Assembly (NCBI GenBank): GCA_022835495.1
Contig: BQOK01000001.1
Span: 248,001-312,000, forward strand
Length of the DNA: 64,000 bases
DNA from: Oscillospiraceae bacterium
Lineage (GTDB): Bacteria > Bacillota > Clostridia > Oscillospirales > Ruminococcaceae
Direction: 5' to 3'
Shown: positions 49,709 through 58,003 of the stretch, one piece after another
Layout of the letters: each line of letters opens with the position of its first letter
How positions within the stretch are numbered: the stretch's first letter is position 1
Notes under the pieces: generated by a model
Told to the model about the DNA's origin: nothing
The model's input: only the letters and a program-made list of their open reading frames with translations
Databases searched by the model: none
Translations under genes and position numbers: made by a program

Positions 49709-50418
49709 ATGGCGGAGCAAAAAGCCCCTCTCATTCAAATGGAGGGCATCGTAAAGCGATTTTACATCGGCCACCCCAACGAGCTGGAAATTCTGCACGG
49801 CATTGACCTGACCGTTCAGGAAGGGGAGTTTTTGGCCATTGTGGGCGAGAGCGGCAGCGGCAAATCCACCATGATGAACATCATCGGCGCGCTGGATAAG
49901 CCCACCGAGGGGAGCTATATCCTGGACGGGGTGGACATGACCGCCGCAAGGGACAACGAGCTTTCGGCCCTGCGCTGCAAAAAAATAGGCTTTGTGTTCC
50001 AGACCTTCAACCTGATCGCCCGGGTGAGCGCGCTCAAAAATGTGGAGCTGCCCATGCTGTATGCGGGCGTGCCCGCCGCCCGGCGCGCCGCCCGGGCCAA
50101 AGAGCTGCTGGAGCTTGTGGGCATGGGCGACCGCATGAACCACCAGCCAAGCGAGCTTTCGGGCGGGCAGAAGCAGCGGGTGGCGATTGCCCGCGCCATG
50201 GCCAACGACCCGGCGGTGCTGCTAGCCGACGAGCCCACCGGCGCGCTGGATTCGGCCACCGGCCGGGTGGTGATGGATATTTTCCACAAGCTGCACAGGG
50301 AACAGGGGAAAACCATCCTGCTGATCACCCACAGCCAGGAGCTGGCCGCCGAGTGCGAGCGCATCGTGACCCTGCTGGACGGCGAGATCGTGAGTGAACG
50401 GAAGGGGGGCGCGGCCGA

Positions 50419-50422
<4 letters not shown>
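49709..50422 (+). CDS. MacB/LolD-type ABC ATPase
   Basis: ATP-binding subunit of 237 residues. Walker A 'GESGSGKS' (46-53), signature 'LSGGQ' (near 149), Walker B 'VLLADEPTGALD' and switch 'ITHSQE' are all canonical. It is of the group that drives MacB-like mechanotransmission transporters exporting peptides, lantibiotics or antibiotics. The stop overlaps the permease start (ATGA, 50419-50422). No histidine kinase/response regulator pair is adjacent, so this is not an obvious Bce-type module. Confidence 0.93.
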
Positions 50423-51684
<1,262 letters not shown>

Positions 51685-51709
51685 ATACGGATAAAACGGC
51701 ATTGCACAG

Positions 51710-51753
51710 CCAGCGCCGCCCCGGACCGTTACGGCCCGGGGCGGCGCTGGTTT
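51710..51753 (+). terminator. Intrinsic terminator of the efflux operon
   Basis: 15-bp GC stem (51710-51724 with 51736-51750) followed by TTT. It also faces the convergent abiEii-type gene. Confidence 0.75.
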
Positions 51754-51759
51754 AGCCTG

Positions 51760-52596
51760 TTAAAAAAATTCATATAATTCCCGCACCGCGGCCATGGCAC
51801 TGTTCCAGCCCACATCAGCTGCATAAGAAAACTTCTTCTGATAAGCCGCCCAAAGCCGCTGCATAACCGGGCTGTTTTCCACTTCGTTAATGATATCCGC
51901 CCCTTGTGCCAGATGGCGCTCTGTTCCTCGTTTATGGGCGGTTGCCAGCAACGCATCCCGCAGAACGGCTTGATCTAATGTTTTTCCATAAAGTTGCTGC
52001 AAAACATAAATATCATAAAAATCTCTCATCCGTGTGTTGGTGACCGCTCGGGTGAGCATAGTTTCCAGCTTTTCAGCCAGTACTGTTTCCAAGTTATACG
52101 CCCAAATATCAATTGTCCGTTCCTCCAACATGAGCTTGAAGTTATATCGAACTTCGCTGGGTGTAATCACATCCCCGGTGGAAATATCAATTTTCAGTGG
52201 TGTTATCACACGATCAAATAAAGCGGTCATGCTGACGCGGACTCCGGGATATTCCGCTTCGTCCATGATTTCTGAAATGCTTTTTATTTGAAAGATAACG
52301 CCATCGTCGATTTGGATGGTTATAATTGAAGAAATCAGCTTTTCCACATCTTCCACATTCACATTCGCCCCTTTGATCGTTGCGTCCATATCCATTGTGG
52401 AACGGACATCCAGCCCGACCATAGCGGCCACCAGCATACCGCCTTTTAAAATGAATTTATCCCGATATTCAGAAAGAGAAATACGTTCCAGAAAACGCTC
52501 CATCATATAATTTCGCATTAAAATCTGCGCATCAGCAGTTTTTTCTTTTGACAGATTGCGAATCAGGTCTTTCAGCTGCCTCGCCGTTTTTATCAT
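51760..52596 (-). CDS. abiEii: AbiEii/AbiGii-family nucleotidyltransferase toxin
   Basis: Toxin of a type IV AbiE toxin-antitoxin system, 278 residues. The nucleotidyltransferase core shows 'KGGMLVAAM' (51-59) followed by the metal pair D69/D71 ('STMDMDATI'). The later block 'VLAEKLETMLTRAV' and 'NTRMRDFYDIY' is typical of AbiEii. Known homologues act as nucleotidyltransferases in the cytoplasm and can give phage abortive infection. It overlaps the antitoxin gene by ATGA (52593-52596). Base composition is clearly AT-richer than flanking genes, pointing to transfer. Confidence 0.92.
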   Translation of the reverse strand: MIKTARQLKDLIRNLSKEKTADAQILMRNYMMERFLERISLSEYRDKFILKGGMLVAAMVGLDVRSTMDMDATIKGANVNVEDVEKLISSIITIQIDDGVIFQIKSISEIMDEAEYPGVRVSMTALFDRVITPLKIDISTGDVITPSEVRYNFKLMLEERTIDIWAYNLETVLAEKLETMLTRAVTNTRMRDFYDIYVLQQLYGKTLDQAVLRDALLATAHKRGTERHLAQGADIINEVENSPVMQRLWAAYQKKFSYAADVGWNSAMAAVRELYEFF

Positions 52597-53186
52597 AGCA
52601 GTACCTCCAAGTATTGGCTTAAAATCTTTTCAATGTGAAACAGCCCGGCATAGCGGATCAACACGCGCAGATTCTTGTCCTTCCGAAGGACATATTGTTT
52701 TAATGCGCCTTGCATGGTTTGAATTTCTATTTTGCTTCGGCAGCGGACCAAGTCGCAGATGGTACGCTCCATATTGTAAACAGATACCATGTGACCGAAT
52801 GGCGTTTGCAAATGGGTAATGCCGATCTCATGCAACTCCGGTTTGATTGTATAGACCGCAATCCCATCGGCTTTCAGCCGTGAGGGACTATACCCCCGCT
52901 TTACTGTAACGGAATAAGGGGAAGGCTCGCGGTCTGTAAGATTATGAAAAAACAAAGCCGTTTCATGGGAAAAAACAGCCTGACCACAACGCAGGTGAAT
53001 GAGATACATAGCATCTACCCAAGCGTCCGATGATACATAGACGCCATGCGCTGCCCGCTCCAAATTTTTTTCTCTGATAAAATCATAAAAAATTGGCTTT
53101 GAGATACCTGCTGCCGTAACTTGTGCGGTTTGCAGCATTCCGCCATGTTCTTCCAACATTTGTTCCAAACGTTCAAGCCCCGTCAT
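52593..53186 (-). CDS. abiEi: AbiEi-family antitoxin / transcriptional autoregulator
   Basis: Antitoxin of 197 residues with an N-terminal winged helix ('GGMLQTAQVTAAGISKPIFYDFI', about residues 15-37), the AbiEi linker 'RAAHGVYVSSDAWVD', and a C-terminal domain ('MERTICDLVRCRSKIE'). In type IV systems it counteracts the toxin without binding it and represses its own operon through inverted repeats. Exactly such a repeat flanks the -10 box here (53204-53241). ATG 53186 is chosen because AAGGAAAG lies just upstream; the GTG-type upstream reading runs into the operator. Confidence 0.9.
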   Translation of the reverse strand: MTGLERLEQMLEEHGGMLQTAQVTAAGISKPIFYDFIREKNLERAAHGVYVSSDAWVDAMYLIHLRCGQAVFSHETALFFHNLTDREPSPYSVTVKRGYSPSRLKADGIAVYTIKPELHEIGITHLQTPFGHMVSVYNMERTICDLVRCRSKIEIQTMQGALKQYVLRKDKNLRVLIRYAGLFHIEKILSQYLEVLL

Positions 53187-53203
53187 TCCATCACTTTCCT
53201 TCC

Positions 53204-53245
53204 CTTTGGTGCTACTATTATACACAAATGTAGCACCAAAGTAAA
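53204..53245 (-). promoter_or_regulatory. abiE promoter embedded in a 12-bp inverted repeat
   Basis: CTTTGGTGCTAC (53204-53215) and GTAGCACCAAAG (53230-53241) are perfect inverted repeats 14 bp apart. The minus-strand -10 TATAAT (53222-53217) lies between them and a TTTACT -35 (53245-53240) overlaps the outer arm. Binding of AbiEi to both arms would block RNA polymerase. Confidence 0.85.
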
Positions 53246-53301
53246 TAATGCCGTTCTGTGAAATTTTTCCGTTTTTGCTTGAGCGTCTTTATAGCGGTTT
53301 T

Positions 53302-53376
53302 GCCAAGAAGAGGGGCGCCGCCGGGCTATGTGACCCGGCGGCGCCCCTCTTCTTGTTGGGCAGGTTAATTTATAAA
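53302..53376. repeat. Dispersed hairpin repeat, copy 1
   Basis: Contains a 21-bp perfect stem (53305-53325 with 53334-53354) and loop CTATGTGA, then a T-rich tail. The stem, the loop shape and about 25 bp on each side match a second copy at 55044-55118. It may also terminate transcription. It lies between the abiE promoter and the FAD/Rieske gene. Confidence 0.7.
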
Positions 53377-53462
53377 GCAAGAAAAATTGGTGATTGTTTG
53401 CGTGTAAAAAATGAGCGGTGGCCGCAATGCCACCATTCAACAAGTTAGGCCCGCTGCGGGCG

Positions 53463-54926
53463 CTATTCAGGGGTGACGGGGCCGTCCAGCAGAATGGAGT
53501 GCTGGGCAGGGCCGTCGAGCAGCTGGCCGCGAAAATCAAAGCGCGAGCCATGGCAGGGGCAATCCCAGCTTTTTTCGTCCGGGTTCCATTCCAGCTGGCA
53601 GCCCAGGTGCGGGCAGCGGGTGGAAACAAAATAAAATTCGCCGCCCGGCGCCCGGTAAGCGCCCACCTTTTCGCCTTCCACCTCCACCACGCCGCCGTGC
53701 CCCAAAGGCAGCGCATCGGCCGCCGCCCGGGCCGCGCCGAACCACTGCCGGGAAAGGTCGCGCACCGCATGGGCGGCGTCGTGCGCAAAGGCGCCGGCGC
53801 TGGCCGCGGGCGTAAAGCGCGAGGGCGAGAAGAGCCCGCCGAAGGGCGGGGCTTCGCCGCACAGCAGCGGCGCCAGCACCATGGCCGCCACCATGGAGCC
53901 GGTCATGCCCCACTTGCCAAAGCCGGTGGCAACGTACCAGTTTGGCTGGGAGGGGGCGAAAATGCCGATGTAGGGCATTCCGTCCAGGGTCATGCAGTCC
54001 TGCGCGGACCAGCGGGCCGCCGGGGTGCAGCCGGGCCAAAGCTCGCGGGCTTTTTGGAGCAGCGCGTCGTAACGCCCGCCCGCCCGGTTTTCGCCGGTGC
54101 GGTGGCCGGCCCCGCCGAACAGCAAAAACTCCCCGGCGGTGCGCAGCGACCAGCCGTTTTCCGGGTCCACGCCCAGGTACATGCCCCGGGGCTGCATGGC
54201 GCCTTGGAGGGCCAGCACATAGCTGCGCTCCTGGTGCATGCGGGCAAAATAAAAGCCCGGCGCATTCACAAAGGGGTAGTGGCAGGCGAACACGATCTGC
54301 CGGGCGGTGATGGTGCGGCCATTTTCCAGCTGGGCACAGCAGCCCTCGACCCGGAGCACCCGGCTGTGGCTGTAAATGGTGAGGGGCTGGGCCAGCGCGG
54401 TTAAAAACTGGAGCGGATGGAAGCGCGCCTGGCCCTTTACCTCCACCGCGCCGGCCACTGGGAAGGGAAGCTCGGTGCCGGTGGTGAAGCGGGCGCCGAG
54501 CCCGGCGCGCTGCTGGGCCGCCGCCTCGCGCTGCATGGCGCCGGCGTCCGCCACCGAATACAAAAAGGCCGGGCAGCGCACAAGCCCGCAGGAAATGCCG
54601 CGCTGCCGAACAAGCTGGGCATAGCGCTCGACGGCCTGCCGGTTTGCGGCGGCGTACTGGGCCGCCTGCTGCGCGCCCAGCGTTTCTTCCAGCGTGCTGT
54701 AAAGCGCGCCGTGCTGCGCCGTGATCTTGGCCGTGGTGCGGCAGGTCTGGCCGCTGGCGGGCAGGCCCGCGTCCACCAGGACCACCGGCACGCCCCGCTG
54801 GCGCAGGCTGTCTGCAAGCAGGATGCCGGCCATGCCCGCGCCGATGATCAGCACCTGGGTTTGAAGGTCCTGCTGCAAAGGCCCCTGGTCAATGCCGGAA
54901 AGGCTGTTTCCCCAAATCGAAGTCAT
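53463..54926 (-). CDS. FAD-dependent oxidoreductase with C-terminal Rieske domain
   Basis: A 487-residue DadA-type flavoprotein fused to a Rieske [2Fe-2S] domain. Residues 24-45 hold the FAD Rossmann 'VLIIGAGMAGILLADSL', and the middle is a glycine-oxidase-like domain ('VATGFGKWGMTGSMVAAMVL' near the second FAD contact). The last 90 residues contain C-x-H ('CPHLGC') and C-x-x-H ('CPCHGS') cluster ligands. Similar FAD/Rieske proteins are widespread in Firmicutes (YhfW-like) with unclear function. The start is ATG 54926 behind AGGTGG. It is flanked by the two copies of the hairpin repeat. Confidence 0.88.
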   Translation of the reverse strand: MTSIWGNSLSGIDQGPLQQDLQTQVLIIGAGMAGILLADSLRQRGVPVVLVDAGLPASGQTCRTTAKITAQHGALYSTLEETLGAQQAAQYAAANRQAVERYAQLVRQRGISCGLVRCPAFLYSVADAGAMQREAAAQQRAGLGARFTTGTELPFPVAGAVEVKGQARFHPLQFLTALAQPLTIYSHSRVLRVEGCCAQLENGRTITARQIVFACHYPFVNAPGFYFARMHQERSYVLALQGAMQPRGMYLGVDPENGWSLRTAGEFLLFGGAGHRTGENRAGGRYDALLQKARELWPGCTPAARWSAQDCMTLDGMPYIGIFAPSQPNWYVATGFGKWGMTGSMVAAMVLAPLLCGEAPPFGGLFSPSRFTPAASAGAFAHDAAHAVRDLSRQWFGAARAAADALPLGHGGVVEVEGEKVGAYRAPGGEFYFVSTRCPHLGCQLEWNPDEKSWDCPCHGSRFDFRGQLLDGPAQHSILLDGPVTPE

Positions 54927-55043
54927 GTTTGTTACCACCTCACCCACAGGATGGGCCGCGGCGGAGGGAAATAAACGGGCGAGGGAAAAAGCCGCTCCTT
55001 GTGAAATATGAAAAAGAAGGAGGAGCAATTCAGGAAAGGTGCA

Positions 55044-55118
55044 AGCCGACAAAAGGGGGAACGCCGCTGGGCCATATGACCCGGCGGCGTCCCCCTCCGT
55101 TGACAGGTGATTTTATAT
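55044..55118. repeat. Dispersed hairpin repeat, copy 2
   Basis: Homologous to 53302-53376. The stem is 55055-55071 with 55080-55095 (one bulged A and one G-T pair) and the loop CCATATGA. The preserved pairing despite base changes indicates that the hairpin itself is maintained. Confidence 0.68.
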
Positions 55119-55140
55119 ATTTTTAAATAAAGCTAATATG

Positions 55141-55320
55141 CTAATCACTTTCACCTTTGGATTTTTTCTGTTGTTCTTCAATCGCTTTCATACCCAGTAA
55201 AATGAGGTCTACAGTTGCTGCGGAACGGCTTGGATAACGATTTTTAAAGCGAAAATCCTCAATCCTTTTAAAAAGCTCTTCATCTACGATTACAGTATAA
55301 TGCGGCTTTGTTGTTGGCAT
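55141..55320 (-). CDS. Small ribbon-helix-helix-type DNA-binding protein (paralogue 1)
   Basis: A 59-residue protein. The beta-strand 'HYTVIVDEEL' followed by helix 'FKRIEDFRFKNRYPSRS' and helix 'AATVDLILLGMKAIEEQ' gives an RHH/Arc-CopG pattern. It is about 41/56 identical by hand count to the protein at 56495-56665, and both upstream regions are nearly the same. ATG 55320 is preferred by AGGGG spacing and by homology with the paralogue; GTG 55329 and ATG 55323 are also in frame. No toxin gene is adjacent, so it may be a solitary regulator. Confidence 0.75.
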   Translation of the reverse strand: MPTTKPHYTVIVDEELFKRIEDFRFKNRYPSRSAATVDLILLGMKAIEEQQKKSKGESD

Positions 55321-55336
55321 CATAATCACCCCTATG

Positions 55337-55371
55337 GTTCATATTATGCACAAGTTCATATATCCTGTCAA
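55337..55371 (-). promoter_or_regulatory. Promoter and paired operators of RHH paralogue 1
   Basis: On the minus strand TTGACA (55371-55366), 17-bp spacer and CATAAT (55348-55343). Two copies of ATATGAAC (55361-55354 and 55344-55337), 17 bp apart, overlap the spacer and the -10. This arrangement is identical in the paralogue at 56444-56478. Confidence 0.75.
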
Positions 55372-55419
55372 GCATAGATGATTGCATTTCTGGCACTTCT
55401 TGCGGATAAATCAGAAGGC

Positions 55420-55659
55420 TTAAATCTTCGCAATTGAGTTAACGCATTTCTCACAAACTGCGTTTTCTCCCTGCACGCACAGGTTTTCAGTAGAGCCGCA
55501 AAGGGCGCACTGGGGCGTTTCCTTTTCCAGCGTCACCCGCCCGCCGTCCAGCGTAAGGCGCACCGAGGTGCCCTCGGCAATGCCCAGCGCGTTCCGTATT
55601 TCTTCGGGCAGCACCATCCTGCCCAGGGCGTCGGCCCTTCTTACCATACTGATCTTCAT
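55420..55659 (-). CDS. AbrB-family transcriptional regulator with zinc ribbon
   Basis: A 79-residue swapped-hairpin AbrB/SpoVT-type DNA-binding protein ('RRADALGRMVLPEEIRNALG', residues 6-25, then 'GTSVRLTLDGGRVTLEKE'). The C-terminal tail 'CALCGSTENLC...CEKC' provides four cysteines likely to hold zinc, a form common in Clostridia. The start is ATG 55659 with GGGAGG 6 bases upstream. It lies 52 bases after the 125-residue gene and may share its transcript. Such proteins act as transition-state or antitoxin-like regulators. Confidence 0.85.
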   Translation of the reverse strand: MKISMVRRADALGRMVLPEEIRNALGIAEGTSVRLTLDGGRVTLEKETPQCALCGSTENLCVQGENAVCEKCVNSIAKI

Positions 55660-55711
55660 GTTAACCTCCCAATTTTGTTGTGCTGTATTCTTCGCCGGCC
55701 GCTGAAAACCG

Positions 55712-56089
55712 CTATTCATAAAGCGGCTCGGCAAGGCTTTTGTATTCCGGAAACTGCTCGATATAGGGGCTCAGCCGCCGCTGTACCTCGGCCCGCTCCT
55801 CGTCGTCGGCTTGGTCGGTATCATGCCCTTTCCCCGAAAAGTTTATCACGTCGTAAAAAATCTCGGTGAACAGCCGCTCGCAAAGCATTTCTGCGTTTTC
55901 GATCAGTTCGGGCTCTGATTCAACCCGGAACCCATCCTCGCTTTCCGGGTTGAGCGGCAGCAAAACATAGCCCACCTTATCCGACCACAGCAGGTCAATG
56001 TAACCGCTGTTTTGGATATAGTCCTGAAAGGCTGCACGGACTTTTTCTATTTCAGACTTCTGTTTTTTCGTGTATGGCTGGACATTCAT
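55712..56089 (-). CDS. Hypothetical acidic protein, 125 residues
   Basis: I do not recognise a named family. The protein is soluble and acidic, with an N-terminal helix ('KKQKSEIEKVRAAFQDYI'), a mixed alpha/beta middle ('IDLLWSDKVGYVLLPLNP') and a helical C-terminus. Coding is supported by an AGGTGG ribosome site, its length and its close position before the AbrB gene on the same strand. No catalytic motif is visible. Confidence 0.65.
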   Translation of the reverse strand: MNVQPYTKKQKSEIEKVRAAFQDYIQNSGYIDLLWSDKVGYVLLPLNPESEDGFRVESEPELIENAEMLCERLFTEIFYDVINFSGKGHDTDQADDEERAEVQRRLSPYIEQFPEYKSLAEPLYE

Positions 56090-56146
56090 ATTGTTGGGTT
56101 TCCACCTTTTATGAAATTTTTAAGAACCACTGGATAAATTATAAAG

Positions 56147-56344
56147 TTATGTAGAAAAATCTTCTGACTGGTGAACGGATTCTTGACACTCTTCATCATT
56201 ATCAAGAGAATCCAATCCGGCAATGATAAGGGTTCGTATCATATCAGATTGAGTATAGTTATAGAATATTTTCTTTGCTTTATCAATCACGGGTTCCAGC
56301 TCGGGCGTTACTACAAAGGTTAATCGTTTATGTTCCAATGGCAT
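56147..56344 (-). CDS. Small ribbon-helix-helix-type protein (divergent member)
   Basis: A 65-residue protein with strand 'RLTFVVTPEL' and helices 'EPVIDKAKKIFYNYTQSD' and 'MIRTLIIAGLDSL', consistent with an RHH/CopG fold, plus an acidic tail. ATG 56344 is chosen from GGGAGAG upstream; longer readings to 56419 run through the operator cluster. It is divergent from RHH paralogue 2, and its promoter carries four copies of the same TATGAAC motif, so cross-regulation is likely. No toxin partner is next to it. Confidence 0.7.
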   Translation of the reverse strand: MPLEHKRLTFVVTPELEPVIDKAKKIFYNYTQSDMIRTLIIAGLDSLDNDEECQESVHQSEDFST

Positions 56345-56366
56345 CTTCGTTATCTCTCCCTTCGGG

Positions 56367-56419
56367 TATGAACGTATGAACTTAATTTTATTATAGTTCA
56401 TAGGGTATGAACCTGTCAA
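56367..56419 (-). promoter_or_regulatory. Promoter with four TATGAAC/GTTCATA sites
   Basis: Minus-strand TTGACA (56419-56414), 18-bp spacer and TATAAT (56395-56390). TATGAAC occurs at 56367-56373, 56375-56381 and 56406-56412, and its reverse GTTCATA at 56396-56402. The sites bracket the -10 and fill the spacer. Confidence 0.75.
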
Positions 56420-56443
56420 CTCCTTAAAGAAAACTGTTCATGC

Positions 56444-56478
56444 TTGACAGGATATATGAACTCATGCATAATATGAAC
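56444..56478 (+). promoter_or_regulatory. Promoter and paired operators of RHH paralogue 2
   Basis: TTGACA (56444-56449), 17-bp spacer and CATAAT (56467-56472). ATATGAAC sits at 56454-56461 and 56471-56478, 17 bp apart. Sequence from the -35 to the ribosome site is almost the same as before paralogue 1. Confidence 0.75.
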
Positions 56479-56494
56479 CATAGGGGTGATTGTG

Positions 56495-56665
56495 ATGCCA
56501 ACTGAAAAACCGCGCTATACTGTGATTGTGGATGAAGAGCTGCTAAAGCGAATTGACGATTTCCGCTTTGAGAATCGTTACCCAAGCCGTTCTGCTGCAA
56601 CTTTGGATCTTATTCGATTGGGGTTGGAAGAGATCGAAAAGCGGCAGAAGAGAGCGAAGAAATAA
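56495..56665 (+). CDS. Small ribbon-helix-helix-type DNA-binding protein (paralogue 2)
   Basis: A 56-residue protein with strand 'RYTVIVDEEL', then 'LKRIDDFRFENRYPSRS' and 'AATLDLIRLGLEEIEKR'. It is a close paralogue of the 55141-55320 product (about 41/56 identical by hand alignment). AGGGGTGAT lies 8 bases before the ATG. The gene has its own promoter with two TATGAAC sites and its own terminator. The two copies in opposite orientation, together with their promoters, indicate duplication of a whole regulatory cassette. Confidence 0.75.
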   Translation: MPTEKPRYTVIVDEELLKRIDDFRFENRYPSRSAATLDLIRLGLEEIEKRQKRAKK

Positions 56666-56677
56666 AGTAAAAGAGAA

Positions 56678-56719
56678 AAAGCACCCCCGGAAAAGCTGCT
56701 GCTTTTCCGGGGGTGCTTT
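56678..56719 (+). terminator. Intrinsic terminator after RHH paralogue 2
   Basis: 19-bp perfect stem (56678-56696 with 56701-56719), 4-base loop and a TTT end. It isolates the RHH gene from the Fic gene. Confidence 0.85.
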
Positions 56720-56774
56720 GCAGATTTTCAGGAGAGGCGGCGCGCCGATGTTGAGCGATGAAATGAGCGATGTG

Positions 56775-56803
56775 TTGTTTGGGCCACAAAAACATGGTAT
56801 ACT
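56775..56803 (+). promoter_or_regulatory. Promoter of the Fic gene
   Basis: TTGTTT (56775-56780), 17-bp spacer and TATACT (56798-56803), 36 bp before the start codon. Confidence 0.65.
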
Positions 56804-56838
56804 TCCATTAAAAGCATATCGGCATACGAGGTAGTGAT

Positions 56839-57867
56839 ATGACAAATAAAAAGCCGCCTTTTCAGATCACAAACACAATGATCGGCGATATTGCGGAGAT
56901 CGCGGAACTGGTGGGCCGGCTCACAGCCGCGAATCGGTTTTCGGCCAGCCCCACCCTGCGGCGGGCCAACCGCATCCGCACGATCCACGGGTCTTTGGCG
57001 ATCGAGCAAAACACGCTTAGTTTGGAACAGGTAACGGCGGTTGTGAACGGAAAGCATGTTCTTGCGCCCCCGAAAGACATTGCGGAGGTGAAAAATGCTT
57101 ATGAGATCTACGAGCGGCTGGACGAGCTGGACCCCTATTCCACAGACAGTTTACTGACAGCCCATGGCGTTATGACACGGGGATTGGTGGAGGAGGCGGG
57201 GATGTTCCGCACCCGGCCCGTTGGCGTTGTGGATCAGGCGGGGCACGTGCTGCATTTCGGCACCTTGCCCCAGTATGTTCCGGATTTGGTGATGGAACTG
57301 CTGGATTGGGTGAAGAACAGCGAGGTTCACATGCTGATCCGCAGCTGTGTGTTCCACTATGAATTTGAACTGATCCACCCCTTTGCCGACGGAAATGGCC
57401 GGGTGGGCCGGCTGTGGCATACGCTGCTTCTTTCCAAATGGAACCCCGCCTTTGCCTGGCTGCCGGTGGAATCGATCATTCACGACCGGCAGCAGGAGTA
57501 TTATACAGCCATCAATGCCTCCAACGACGCCGGGGAGTCCACAGAATTTATTGAGTTCATGCTGTCGGCAATCAAAGCATCGCTCATGGATGCGGCCTGC
57601 ATGAGCGATGAAATGAGCGATGCAGCGATGGAGAAAGCGGAGCTCCGCCGCAGGCAGATTGAGGCGTTTTTGAAAACGCACGCGTTTATCAGGAATGCGG
57701 ATGTCCGCGGGATGTGCAGCGTATCAGCGGCTACGGCAAACCGCATCCTTACAGGGCTAGCGGCGGAGGGCGCGCTTATCCGGTGCCACGAGGGCCAACA
57801 CTGGGCGTACAGACCATGCCCCAAGGGCTTTTCAAAGAACATTTCTGCCGGGCAAGGGCCAATCTAA
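56839..57867 (+). CDS. Fic-family AMP-transferase (class II, self-inhibited type)
   Basis: Predicted protein adenylyltransferase of 342 residues. The Fic core motif 'HPFADGNGRVGR' (180-191) is complete. An N-terminal inhibitory helix 'SLAIEQN' (52-58) resembles the (S/T)xxxE(G/N) motif of class II Fic proteins, with Glu56 in the inhibitory position and Gln instead of Gly after it. A C-terminal winged helix (about 270-325) follows. It resembles the large Fic/DUF4172-type proteins of Clostridia. No separate FicA-like antitoxin is seen. Target proteins are unknown. It could be a defence or stress factor within the accessory patch. Confidence 0.9.
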   Translation: MTNKKPPFQITNTMIGDIAEIAELVGRLTAANRFSASPTLRRANRIRTIHGSLAIEQNTLSLEQVTAVVNGKHVLAPPKDIAEVKNAYEIYERLDELDPYSTDSLLTAHGVMTRGLVEEAGMFRTRPVGVVDQAGHVLHFGTLPQYVPDLVMELLDWVKNSEVHMLIRSCVFHYEFELIHPFADGNGRVGRLWHTLLLSKWNPAFAWLPVESIIHDRQQEYYTAINASNDAGESTEFIEFMLSAIKASLMDAACMSDEMSDAAMEKAELRRRQIEAFLKTHAFIRNADVRGMCSVSAATANRILTGLAAEGALIRCHEGQHWAYRPCPKGFSKNISAGQGPI

Positions 57868-57933
57868 ACTTCGGCTATAATATGAAGCGTATCCTATTTT
57901 AGCCGAAAATACGCCTTGTGTTTGGACAAACGG

Positions 57934-57974
57934 AACGCCCGGGGCAGACAATTTGCCTGCCCCGGGCGTTTTAA
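57934..57974. terminator. Terminator between the Fic gene and the flavodiiron fusion gene
   Basis: 14-bp stem (57934-57947 with 57957-57970) ending in TTTT on the plus strand. It can also stop the convergent minus-strand transcript. A weaker upstream pair, TTCGGCTA/TAGCCGAA (57870-57907), precedes it. Confidence 0.75.
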
Positions 57975-58003
57975 CGTGGATCGGCTGCCGAAAGGAAAGC
58001 GCC

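Noticed and set aside
55141-56665. RHH proteins as antitoxins of classic type II toxin-antitoxin pairs
   Set aside because: No RelE, MazF, HicA, ParE or similar toxin frame is next to any of the three genes; each is a single gene with its own promoter.
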